This document shows positions 14,438 through 21,631 of a stretch of 21,880 nt of DNA, in pieces. Positions within the stretch are counted from its first letter, which is position 1, and every line of letters starts with the position of its first letter. Origin of the DNA: Gammaproteobacteria bacterium GWE2_37_16 (GTDB lineage: Bacteria; Pseudomonadota; Gammaproteobacteria; UBA9339); assembly GCA_001801285.1 (NCBI GenBank), contig MGXG01000003.1, forward strand, positions 1 through 21,880, in the 5' to 3' direction. The translations under genes were made by a program, and so were the position numbers. The notes below the pieces were generated by a model that was not told the origin of the DNA, made no database searches, and saw only the letters and a program-made list of their open reading frames with translations.

Positions 14438-14527
14438 ATTTTCAACTGATTAAGGTTGATAACTCAGAATTTTATGTAATATTCCCTGTGGCTTGCTGCG
14501 GAGATATAGATTAATGAAATTATTAAT

Positions 14528-15607
14528 ATGAATAATAAAATCGAATCGATTAATTGTACCGATCAACTATACAAAGGATTTCATATCAGCAAAATAATCA
14601 ATTCTCTAAGTAATGAAAATTGGAAATTAATTTTACTACCAACAGAACGATGTAATTTTAAATGCATGTATTGTTATGAAAATCATGCCTTAGGGCAAAT
14701 GACTGAAAACACGGTAAATGCAGTTAAAAAACTAATAGCCAGAAGATTAGAAACAAAAGAACTAAAATATTTTAATATAGCCTGGTTTGGTGGTGAACCA
14801 CTACTTTCTAAAGAAATAATTTCCAATATTAATGGATATGTAAAAAAAATAGCAGACCAAAGGGTGTTATTTTCTAGTAATATTACTACTAATGGATATT
14901 TACTAGATCAAAAAACGTTTGAAAATTTACTAGCTCTCCAAATTAACTATTATCAAATATCCTTAGATGGAGATAGAGATTTTCACGATAAAGTTAGGTG
15001 TAAGATAAATGGCAATGGCACATTTGATAAGATATGGGAAAATCTTCTTAATATAAAAAAATGCGATGCGGAGTTTTCAATAATACTACGATTACATGTC
15101 CATTCGGAAAATATATTTTCCATGCAAAAATTAGTTTGCAAAATAAAAGATGCATTCTCAGATGATAACCGATTTAAAGTTTTTATAAGACCTATTTCTA
15201 AACTTGGAGGAACTAATGATGACCAAGTTAAATCACCTTCTGATGTTATTAGTATTATTCATAAATTTTATGCTATGTTAGATAATAAAGTTTCATTATG
15301 GGATACAGGAAGCACCATACAAGGTCAATATATTTGCTATGCGGCGCAACCAAATTCACTAGTAATTAGACCAAATGGTTCTCTTGCAAAGTGCACAGTT
15401 GCCTTAGATACAAATATTAATAACATTGGCAAACTTAACGATGATGGTACTTTAAGTATTATTAATGATAAATTTCAATCATGGGTAGAGGGATTTAAAG
15501 AAATTAATAATTTACTTAAGTGCCCATATTATAATAGAAAACATTCTTTTGAGCCTAAGTGTGGGAAGTGTAATTTTAGTAATTATGATTTGACTGGTAG
15601 GGGGTAA
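14528..15607 (+). CDS. Radical SAM enzyme with SPASM-like C-terminus (peptide maturase type)
   Basis: The protein has 359 residues. The radical SAM cluster motif is C42-x3-C46-x2-C49 (L-P-T-E-R-C-N-F-K-C-M-Y-C-Y-E), followed by the G-G-E-P motif at 88-91. I-S-L-D-G-D near 144-149 is typical of the SPASM subfamily. The C-terminal part shows C270-x13-G284-x4-C289, the first half of a SPASM signature, and then C332, C345 and C348 (K-C-G-K-C), so at least one auxiliary Fe-S cluster is likely. Enzymes of this type modify peptides, for example through thioether, C-C or decarboxylation chemistry, or activate proteins such as sulfatases. No sulfatase is nearby; the Cys-rich small protein two genes upstream is the best substrate candidate. 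No strong ribosome binding site precedes the ATG (TTAATGAAATTATTAAT), so coupling to the upstream gene is uncertain. Confidence 0.88.
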   Translation: MNNKIESINCTDQLYKGFHISKIINSLSNENWKLILLPTERCNFKCMYCYENHALGQMTENTVNAVKKLIARRLETKELKYFNIAWFGGEPLLSKEIISNINGYVKKIADQRVLFSSNITTNGYLLDQKTFENLLALQINYYQISLDGDRDFHDKVRCKINGNGTFDKIWENLLNIKKCDAEFSIILRLHVHSENIFSMQKLVCKIKDAFSDDNRFKVFIRPISKLGGTNDDQVKSPSDVISIIHKFYAMLDNKVSLWDTGSTIQGQYICYAAQPNSLVIRPNGSLAKCTVALDTNINNIGKLNDDGTLSIINDKFQSWVEGFKEINNLLKCPYYNRKHSFEPKCGKCNFSNYDLTGRG

Positions 15608-15620
15608 TTGGCTAATAAAA

Positions 15621-15718
15621 CGACCCTTTTCTTAGTTAAAAAATAAATACAAAAAGGTTCGACTTTTTTAGTCAATATCCGTACAATTTAATTGCTTTTG
15701 ACGTTTTCTTAGACAGCA
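15621..15718. repeat. Dispersed ~100-bp repeat, copy 2
   Basis: This matches 340-437 along its length in the same orientation (CCCTTTTCTTAGTTAAAAAA, then a TTCGACTTTTTTAGTCAATA block, a CCGTACAAT block and TTTTCTTAGACAGCACCT). It sits 3' of the minus-strand AbiJ-like gene. It also marks the right border of the regulated island and falls between convergent genes, so it may act as a terminator. Confidence 0.65.
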
Positions 15719-15801
15719 CCTGAAAATTATACTATTTTAACTTATATTTGTGATTCAACCAACAAACAATATTTAGGCTAGTCTATAGCAAAAATCATAG
15801 C

Positions 15802-16665
15802 TTAAACGTCTATTACTTTATTATTAACTAAATCCACATCAAATTTGTTGCGTAAATAATTTACAAAAGCCGAACACAAAACCAACATTAAACGAGCTTC
15901 ATTTAATGAAACAGTGGTTTCATCCACTAAAGCATGCCTTATACCATCGGCATCGCCACTCCATCCATAAATCTTAGTTAATCCATCTTTCAAAGCCGGA
16001 TGAAGTGCTAAATATTCTTTTTTTAGTATATCTGCCAATGTTGCCTTTGGCTTACCTGTAATAACTTTAGCCATGCTTTCTACAGCCGATATTGATTCTT
16101 TGATGGAATTTCTGTAATCTGGGGAGACTCTATTGCTTAAGAGTTTTAAACTAGTATTTATATGTTTGGTAGCGCTATTATTATAGCAAAGAGCATGATC
16201 TATTTCTTTAATTTCTTCGTCAGATATGATTTCAACAATATAACTTCCAACAAACCTATATGCTGAATTTTCTCTTTCAGATATTCTATTAAATTCATCC
16301 ATAAGCTCCCTAGCTTGTTTTTCCATATTACAGCCTTTTATTAGCAAATCTATTGTAAAATCCCAAAAATCATAAATTTGATTCCACTGCAGACAAGCAT
16401 CAAATGATTCCTTTGTGTGAATGGTTTCAATAAGTGGTACTATTTGAGTAATATCAATAGGTTTCTGACTATTGGGTAATTTTAGAAACTCTTCCCAATA
16501 CATTTCGAATATAAAATCCATTTGCCTATAATATGGAGTTATTAGATGATCATGATAAAATCTGTATAAAATGTTCCACAAAGATGTTCTTAGTTCTGGC
16601 AACATCATTCTTTGCTGTAATATTGGTGGCGGCGATATCCCCATTCTTTTTGAAAAAGTAGTCAT
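15802..16665 (-). CDS. AbiJ-like abortive infection family protein
   Basis: The protein has 287 residues. The N-terminus F-S-K-R-M-G-I-S-P-P-P-I-L-Q-Q-R-M-M-L-P-E-L-R-T-S-L-W-N matches the pattern I know from the AbiJ N-terminal domain (NTD4 type), and the C-terminus I-Y-G-W-S-G-D-A-D-G-I-R-H-A-L-V-D-E (about 229-246) is typical of the conserved HEPN-like part of these proteins. Such proteins are linked to abortive infection, in which host cell activity is shut down on phage attack; the RNase activity of HEPN domains is established for other families, not shown here. The ribosome binding site is weak. It lies 85 bp downstream of a two-TM protein gene in the same orientation, suggesting a two-gene defence unit. 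Confidence 0.65.
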   Translation of the reverse strand: MTTFSKRMGISPPPILQQRMMLPELRTSLWNILYRFYHDHLITPYYRQMDFIFEMYWEEFLKLPNSQKPIDITQIVPLIETIHTKESFDACLQWNQIYDFWDFTIDLLIKGCNMEKQARELMDEFNRISERENSAYRFVGSYIVEIISDEEIKEIDHALCYNNSATKHINTSLKLLSNRVSPDYRNSIKESISAVESMAKVITGKPKATLADILKKEYLALHPALKDGLTKIYGWSGDADGIRHALVDETTVSLNEARLMLVLCSAFVNYLRNKFDVDLVNNKVIDV

Positions 16666-16750
16666 AAAAGTAAATTAAATAAACTGTCTAAATAAATTAG
16701 TAACTATCCAGCATACATAAATATTAGCATCTTTTAATAACATGATTAGA

Positions 16751-17527
16751 TTATTCTCTTCTTTCTATAAAATAATCATTATCATAAAACTCCCCTTCTC
16801 TTTCGTATGTTTGTAAATTTTCCAAATCTATTCGAAGCTTGTTTTTTATTTCTGATACTTCACCCTTACTTATATATTTTGTTGAAGATAAAAAATTATT
16901 AACATCATTAATACGGCTTACTTTTTGCGATGTAAAAGAGGCTAAGTTATCCAAACACTGTATTTCCTCCCAAACTTGTTTTTGTTCCTCAGAGAATTTT
17001 ACATATTCAGGACTGTTTTTGATTGGACTGTTACTAGGGACAGCACTTAGCTTATGAATTAATTCATCATGCTTTTTCTTAAGATTATTTCTTATATGGC
17101 TAAAAATAGGTCTAGCAATATCATGACAAATTAGTTTATCAAAAAGCTCCCTGGCTTTTAAAATATCATTTGTTCCACACCCCAAAGACTTTAATCCATT
17201 TAGCGTTTCATCCAATATAAAAAATTTTTCTTTATTTCCTATGCAGCTAGTTCTACCAACGGCTATTAGACTTGTCAATGAACACCTTGCTAACGGAACA
17301 CTAATCGCTTTTAGCTTGGTAATAATTTCTTCTGCTTCATTAATAGTGTTCCTAAGTTTTATTTTTAAAGATAATAATTCAAAATGCTCCATTTTTTCAT
17401 GAAAAATAAGAATCAAACCAAGAGAAATAAAAATCAATATTCTTATACTCGAGAATTTTATATCAAATAACAAAATCACCCCAATGAGTAATAAAAACCA
17501 ACCAAAGAATTTCACACTTTTTTTCAT
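16751..17527 (-). CDS. Unrecognised protein with two N-terminal membrane helices
   Basis: The protein has 258 residues. Residues about 8-23 (F-F-G-W-F-L-L-L-I-G-V-I-L-L-F) and 28-43 (I-R-I-L-I-F-I-S-L-G-L-I-L-I-F) form a helical hairpin in the membrane. The remaining ~210 residues are charged and helical, with coiled-coil-like segments near 50-75 and 140-215 and scattered Cys (82, 95, 117, 133). No catalytic motif is visible. It lies directly upstream of the AbiJ-like gene on the same strand, so it may be a membrane-anchored sensor or effector partner. The ribosome binding site is weak (TAAGAT). I do not recognise a family. Confidence 0.6.
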   Translation of the reverse strand: MKKSVKFFGWFLLLIGVILLFDIKFSSIRILIFISLGLILIFHEKMEHFELLSLKIKLRNTINEAEEIITKLKAISVPLARCSLTSLIAVGRTSCIGNKEKFFILDETLNGLKSLGCGTNDILKARELFDKLICHDIARPIFSHIRNNLKKKHDELIHKLSAVPSNSPIKNSPEYVKFSEEQKQVWEEIQCLDNLASFTSQKVSRINDVNNFLSSTKYISKGEVSEIKNKLRIDLENLQTYEREGEFYDNDYFIERRE

Positions 17528-17641
17528 ATATTAATCTTACATTTTCATTAATTTATCCGATGGCATTCAATAACCTTATATTAATACTAATTAAATCATT
17601 GCTGAAATTAGACAATTACGGCAAAAGTCATTCCCGTACCT

Positions 17642-17755
17642 GGGGTTGACAATTATTTAGGTTGTTTGTCGTTCAAATCATTTTTTGTAACATATTGATT
17701 TTATATAATTAAATTACCTTATCGTATATCTCTGTAAGAATGAATGTCAAATTCC
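17642..17755. mobile_element. Degenerate, internally deleted MITE copy 3
   Basis: The ends GGGGTTGACAA and TTGTCAAATTCC-like (AATGTCAAATTCC) and the interior GTTTGTCGT...TTTTTGTAACA-ATTGATTTTA resemble MITE copy 2 read on the + strand. The left ~75 bp of the element is missing. It is much more diverged than copies 1 and 2, indicating an older insertion. It separates the AbiJ-like unit from the RAP-domain gene. Confidence 0.75.
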
Positions 17756-17819
17756 AATATCTCCTCACGTTTTGTGAATGTTTAATCTTGTAAACAAAAT
17801 TCATACTTCAAAACCTAAT

Positions 17820-19067
17820 TCAACCTATTGAGTGTTGACCGCCAGTCGATGCCGCTAGCTCCTGAACTTCTGACTTGTCAGACAAATACTTTTCTATATG
17901 ATAATTCTTTTTACTTTTAGCTTTTGCAAAAAAAGCATGGCTGCTGGATCCATAATCAAAATACGTGATCGCACCCGAGCGCTTAAAACTCAATTCTAAT
18001 TTCTGTTTTGTAAAACTATATCTTGCAGATTCAATTTCCCGATAAACAAACGAATTTATGTCCAAACTTCTGATTTTCCCAAAAAAGCGCGCGCTCGATG
18101 GTGATGGATTTGCGGGAATGACAAATATTGCAGCGTAATTTCTTAACTTATATTGTATGTATAAATTAAAATCTTCTCCTTTAATGAATCTTGCGTACTC
18201 GTATGATGGTATACGCACAACTTTCCAGTTTGCATACTCATCTAACAACATATCTTTTAGAGTATCTTGGTAACTTTGACCGATATGAGCGTGATGATGC
18301 TTTTTTCCATCAATCTCTATAACTAATTTTAAAGATGGAAAAGCAATGTCTACAGTATACACCCCAATTGAATATTCAGTTTTTAAATCCTCAGCCGCTT
18401 CCTTAGTTAGTAACTGCCTTAATCTGCATGTAACAGTTTGCTGCCATTCTAAGCTTAGTTCATCAGCGGTTTTTCTTGTACTCTCGAGTTGTAACTGTCG
18501 GTCAACTTGTTCAAACAAACTTTGCAAATTTAATTTTTCATTGTCTAAGCCAGCAAGTAAACATAATTTCCAAATGGTTCGGAAAATATATTGTCCATTT
18601 GAGGCATGAATGTCTAGACCATCCAAACATGTATTACCTAAAAATAGGCTTAGTATTTTAATTGAGCATTGCTTGAGCTTTTCAGAGTAGCGAATAGGAT
18701 CAAGCATAAGATTAAATAAAGTATTAGCTAAGTTAATTGGTTTAACATTAAGTGTCCTTTCATCATTACTCATGATCATGGCATATATCTGTAAAAAAAC
18801 TTTCTTAGAAAACTCAGGAACATACATCGGATCTTCTAGCGTTGCAAAACGATATACTTGAGTTGCCATTCTTTCCAAATGTTCGAATCTCAATCCCTTA
18901 CAATTATATAGATCATTAAGCTTAATATACTCTTGTACAAGCTTTATAAATCTTAGTTTTAGGACAGATATATCACAGTCTTTGTCTTTTAGAGGTTGGT
19001 AGTATTTGTCTAAAAATGCAAGCCATAGCTCTGGATCATGTATGATTCTTTTTTTGTTTTTTTTCAT
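17820..19067 (-). CDS. RAP-domain protein with PD-(D/E)XK-like motif
   Basis: The protein has 415 residues. Residues about 234-295 form a RAP/DUF559-like module: V-Y-T-V-D240-I-A-F-P, L-K-L-V-I-E251-I-D-G-K-K-H-H, then L-L-D-E-Y-A-N-W-K-V-V-R-I-P-S-Y-E. The D...E-x-D/K arrangement is that of Vsr-like nucleases. RAP domains are best known in apicomplexan and organellar RNA-processing proteins and also occur in some intracellular bacteria. The first ~230 residues are helical, reminiscent of the repeat arrays before RAP domains in eukaryotes, without a clear motif. The C-terminal ~110 residues are unassigned. It could be an RNA-binding or RNA-cleaving protein; an effector role in a host is inference. 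The ribosome binding site is modest (TGAAGATA). Confidence 0.7.
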   Translation of the reverse strand: MKKNKKRIIHDPELWLAFLDKYYQPLKDKDCDISVLKLRFIKLVQEYIKLNDLYNCKGLRFEHLERMATQVYRFATLEDPMYVPEFSKKVFLQIYAMIMSNDERTLNVKPINLANTLFNLMLDPIRYSEKLKQCSIKILSLFLGNTCLDGLDIHASNGQYIFRTIWKLCLLAGLDNEKLNLQSLFEQVDRQLQLESTRKTADELSLEWQQTVTCRLRQLLTKEAAEDLKTEYSIGVYTVDIAFPSLKLVIEIDGKKHHHAHIGQSYQDTLKDMLLDEYANWKVVRIPSYEYARFIKGEDFNLYIQYKLRNYAAIFVIPANPSPSSARFFGKIRSLDINSFVYREIESARYSFTKQKLELSFKRSGAITYFDYGSSSHAFFAKAKSKKNYHIEKYLSDKSEVQELAASTGGQHSIG

Positions 19068-19128
19068 AAAATATCTTCATTTGGGCTTAACCCCTATAAG
19101 AGATGACATCTTTATATTAGTATAAAAA

Positions 19129-19168
19129 TTGGCGGAAGTTGGCAGAAGCTGTCAGAAGTTGGCAGAAG
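19129..19168. repeat. 4 x 10-bp tandem repeat
   Basis: The units are TTGGCGGAAG, TTGGCAGAAG, CTGTCAGAAG and TTGGCAGAAG, directly adjacent, ending 3 bp before the stop codon of the AlbA_2 gene (on its 3' side). The 10-bp period is close to one helical turn, so it could be a protein-binding array or a variable-number tandem repeat. Confidence 0.85.
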
Positions 19169-19171
19169 AAA

Positions 19172-20590
19172 CTATTTATTTTTCAACATATACCAAACAG
19201 CATTAGTTGTAGACCCCTTACTAGCAATTATTCCCATGTTTCTTAATGTAATTAACTCACGGTATAACGTTCTTTCTGATAAAGCAATTTTTATAGATTG
19301 CTTTAACTTCTTAGCACTTGCCTCCCCTAATTTACCAAGGATTTCTACAATTTCTGTTTGTCTGGTAGTTAAATTATCTCTACTCATTTCAACTTCTTTT
19401 AATAATTCTGGCTTTATGCTATGAGGAAACTTGAATATTACTTTAAATTCTAGATCATCAGCAAAAAACTGTGGTTTTGGAACACGAGCTTCTTTGCATA
19501 ACTCGATAATATTTTGTATGCCCCTGCCCCATGTTTCTATATATCCACATTTATGAAGCACATCGGCAATACAATAATTTCTTGGCTTGGAAAAGCCATG
19601 TTTTATTTTTTCTAACGTTACGCCCGGTGGCAGTCCACCATTGCTATATAACTCCAATCGGTTATCATAGATAGCAATATTTATTGTGCCTTCTCTAATA
19701 CTATAGTCACGATGAGCAAGAGCATTTAATAATGCCTCACGAATAGCGTCAAAAGGAATTATAGGGGTTTCAATTCGGCGAAATTGTTCGGGTACAACTT
19801 TAGCAGCAACTGGCAAATGCCTTTTAATAAAAAGCTCTCCTTGTTCTAACAACTCAAAAATATTACCATTCAGGTGATGGCTATCTAAAAATTCTCTTTT
19901 GTTTACTCCCTTAAATCTTGCCAGCTTAATTTGGCACTGTGGATAGTCTAAAGGTAAATCTTTACCAAATAATACCATAGCCGCATTAATTATTTGGTGA
20001 TCTCGAACAAGCTTAAATCTTTCTAAAATTTTTGAAGTACTTTCATTTATTGCAGATGCTGGTAATTCCTTATTATTGACGGCTTGATTTACTATAGACA
20101 AAACAAGATCATGGTTAAGGTCTTCTGGTTTACTCCCAATAGCAATTAAACTATCCCATGCATGATTAAGCTGCCCACGTTTTATAATCAATTGCTCATA
20201 GCGATGCTGAGGCATTTTAGGACTGGTAGATTGAACGCGGTGGTATGGTCTACCATCATATGCATATGGTATATGACCCCCAGCTTTAACCTTTATAAAT
20301 ATAATCTTATTTCTATTGTCTACTGGGACGTAATCTATGGAAAGATACGATTGTGCTGATGGTTCAAGCTTAGAAATCTCCTCTGCAATCTCTCTCTGAG
20401 TTTTATCAGAAACCTCCTGCCCAATGATTTTACCTTGATCAGTAACTCCAATAAATACCGTTCCACCCTCTCCATTCAAAAAGGCGCAGACTGTCTTAAA
20501 AGCGGCATGCAACAAAGCGGTCGACTTTTTGAACTCAAATGTGTGTGATTCGCCTTGTGCTACAATCTCTTTGATTTGATCTAATGTCAT
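19172..20590 (-). CDS. AlbA_2 (Schlafen-type) ATP-binding protein with winged-helix tail
   Basis: The protein has 472 residues. The N-terminal AlbA_2 domain (about 8-130) shows E-S-H-T-F-E-F-K-K, A-F-L-N-G-E-G-G-T-V-F-I-G-V and the H-R-V-Q-S-T-S-P region. A HATPase_c_4-type domain follows (about 280-370: I-R-E-A-L-L-N-A-L-A-H-R-D-Y-S, G-G-L-P-P-G, H-K-C-G-Y-I-E-T-W-G-R-G-I). The tail (about 405-468) is a winged helix (T-T-R-Q-T-E-I-V-E-I-L ... S-E-R-T-L-Y-R-E-L). Such proteins are usually annotated as ATP-binding or putative transcriptional regulators and are common in mobile and defence islands. It starts 7 bp after the HU gene stop, so it is probably cotranscribed with HU. No separate strong ribosome binding site is visible, consistent with coupling. 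Confidence 0.85.
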   Translation of the reverse strand: MTLDQIKEIVAQGESHTFEFKKSTALLHAAFKTVCAFLNGEGGTVFIGVTDQGKIIGQEVSDKTQREIAEEISKLEPSAQSYLSIDYVPVDNRNKIIFIKVKAGGHIPYAYDGRPYHRVQSTSPKMPQHRYEQLIIKRGQLNHAWDSLIAIGSKPEDLNHDLVLSIVNQAVNNKELPASAINESTSKILERFKLVRDHQIINAAMVLFGKDLPLDYPQCQIKLARFKGVNKREFLDSHHLNGNIFELLEQGELFIKRHLPVAAKVVPEQFRRIETPIIPFDAIREALLNALAHRDYSIREGTINIAIYDNRLELYSNGGLPPGVTLEKIKHGFSKPRNYCIADVLHKCGYIETWGRGIQNIIELCKEARVPKPQFFADDLEFKVIFKFPHSIKPELLKEVEMSRDNLTTRQTEIVEILGKLGEASAKKLKQSIKIALSERTLYRELITLRNMGIIASKGSTTNAVWYMLKNK

Positions 20591-20597
20591 ATCTAAG

Positions 20598-20873
20598 TTA
20601 TTTAGCTACTGCTTCCTTTAATTTCTTGCCCGCAGAAAAATGGGGTACTTTTTTAGCTGCGATTTTAAGAGGTTTTCCGGTTTGCGGATTACGCCCAGTA
20701 CGAGCTTTTCTTTTCTTAACAGAAAAAGTACCGAAACCAATAAACGCAACCTTATTACCTTTTGAAAGTGATTTAGTGATACTGCCCAAGGTGGTAGATA
20801 GCATTTGTTCGGCTACAGATTTAGAAACGTTGCATTTAGTTGCGATTTCTTTGATAAGTTCGACTTTTGTCAT
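20598..20873 (-). CDS. HU-family DNA-binding protein
   Basis: The protein has 91 residues, the normal HU/IHF length. It shows the N-terminal helical dimerisation part (M-T-K-V-E-L-I-K-E-I-A) and the signature V-A-F-I-G-F-G-T-F-S-V-K-K-R-K-A-R-T-G-R-N-P-Q-T-G-K-P-L-K-I, whose beta-arms hold the G-R-N-P intercalation tip. HU bends and compacts DNA. TAGGAG lies upstream of the ATG. It sits between a lysine-rich histone-like protein and the AlbA_2 regulator, all on the minus strand, within a mobile-looking region. This suggests an element-encoded nucleoid protein rather than the chromosomal housekeeping copy, though the sequence alone cannot prove that. Confidence 0.95.
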   Translation of the reverse strand: MTKVELIKEIATKCNVSKSVAEQMLSTTLGSITKSLSKGNKVAFIGFGTFSVKKRKARTGRNPQTGKPLKIAAKKVPHFSAGKKLKEAVAK

Positions 20874-20915
20874 ATTTGTCTCCTAAAGTTAGTTAAAAGT
20901 GATTGCTACAAAGTT

Positions 20916-21176
20916 TTATCTCTTTTTGATAGGTTTGCTTTTACAAGAGCGTTTTTTTGCCATTTTTTGAATTGGTTTAGTTATAAACTTTTTTTCAGCT
21001 TTTTTGATGCTGGCTTTAACGGCAACAGTTTTTTTATTGACTTTTTTTACAGCCTCTTTCGAGGCAGCCCTTCTTGCTTCTTGTAAATCTTTAGCTAAAC
21101 GACCTAACTGAGTTTTTAGGGCAATAAAGTCTTTTTCTAATTTCTGGATAATTGAAATTGGTTTTGTATTTGACAT
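20916..21176 (-). CDS. Lysine-rich histone H1-like small protein
   Basis: The protein has 86 residues. Residues 10-35 are predicted coiled coil (L-E-K-D-F-I-A-L-K-T-Q-L-G-R-L-A-K-D-L). The second half is very rich in Lys and Ala (A-V-K-K-V-N-K-K-T-V-A-V-K-A-S-I-K-K-A-E-K-K), ending K-P-I-K-K-R, like the tails of bacterial H1/Hc1-type nucleoid proteins. A clear ribosome binding site (GAGGAAAAC) precedes the ATG. A TATACT box in the minus direction (21211-21216) could be its -10. It lies 42 bp upstream of HU and is likely in the same operon. The expected role is non-specific DNA binding or compaction; the exact family is uncertain. Confidence 0.75.
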   Translation of the reverse strand: MSNTKPISIIQKLEKDFIALKTQLGRLAKDLQEARRAASKEAVKKVNKKTVAVKASIKKAEKKFITKPIQKMAKKRSCKSKPIKKR

Positions 21177-21271
21177 GTTTTCCTCATGATTTTAGTTAAT
21201 GGACTTAAGAAGTATAGCAAGTTTTAAACCAAGTCTCTAACCTTTTTCTTCTGCTAACTGCAGCAAAAGGA

Positions 21272-21332
21272 GTCGCTAATCTTTACAAACGCTATGACGT
21301 GTCCGTTCGGCATATCTATAAAGATTAGCGAC
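21272..21332. ncRNA. Large stem-loop with 14-bp perfect stem
   Basis: GTCGCTAATCTTTA (21272-21285) and TAAAGATTAGCGAC (21319-21332) pair perfectly around a 33-base loop and are followed on the + strand by a T-run (TGTTTTTTAA). It could be a terminator, a small RNA, or a structured DNA site in a transfer leading region. It lies in a gene-free interval. Confidence 0.55.
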
Positions 21333-21445
21333 TGTTTTTTAATGCCGCAAGCGGGCTCTTCGCCGTCCTTGTCTCATCGTATGTGTCCATTCTATTAAAT
21401 CTCTCCAAGTTCTAGTAGTGGTCATCATCACCTATGCCAATGTTA

Positions 21446-21574
21446 GCACGGCTCGAAAAATTGCAAGGGCTTCGCAAGTGCTTCTTCATTTTTTTTCTTA
21501 GCGTTTTTGCATGTGTTGTATCGCTAATAAAAAAAATGACTCCGCACCCTTGCAATTTTTCTTATCCGCCGTGC
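21446..21574. promoter_or_regulatory. 129-bp nested hairpin upstream of the ArdC-type gene
   Basis: The outer arms are GCACGGC (21446-21452) and GCCGTGC (21568-21574). The second pair, GAAAAATTGCAAGGG (21455-21469) and CCCTTGCAATTTTTC (21547-21561), is perfect. Inside, ATTTTTTTTCTTAGCG pairs with CGCTAATAAAAAAAAT almost perfectly around an 18-base loop. It ends about 57 bp before the ArdC-type ATG. Its form recalls single-stranded promoters (F-plasmid Frpo, ssi-type sites) that drive leading-region antirestriction genes during conjugation; this role is an inference. An oriT-type or replication structure is an alternative. Confidence 0.65.
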
Positions 21575-21631
21575 CTCCATGGGCTGCGGTGATTTCGACC
21601 GTAGATTCTATTAATTAAATGAGGTGAAATA

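Noticed and set aside
19129..19168. Tandem repeat considered as a CRISPR-like array
   Set aside because: The units are contiguous 10-mers without spacers, and there are no cas genes in the window.
20584..21086. Plus-strand open frames opposite HU and the lysine-rich gene
   Set aside because: They are Phe/Leu-rich antisense reflections of Lys-rich codons and overlap well supported genes.
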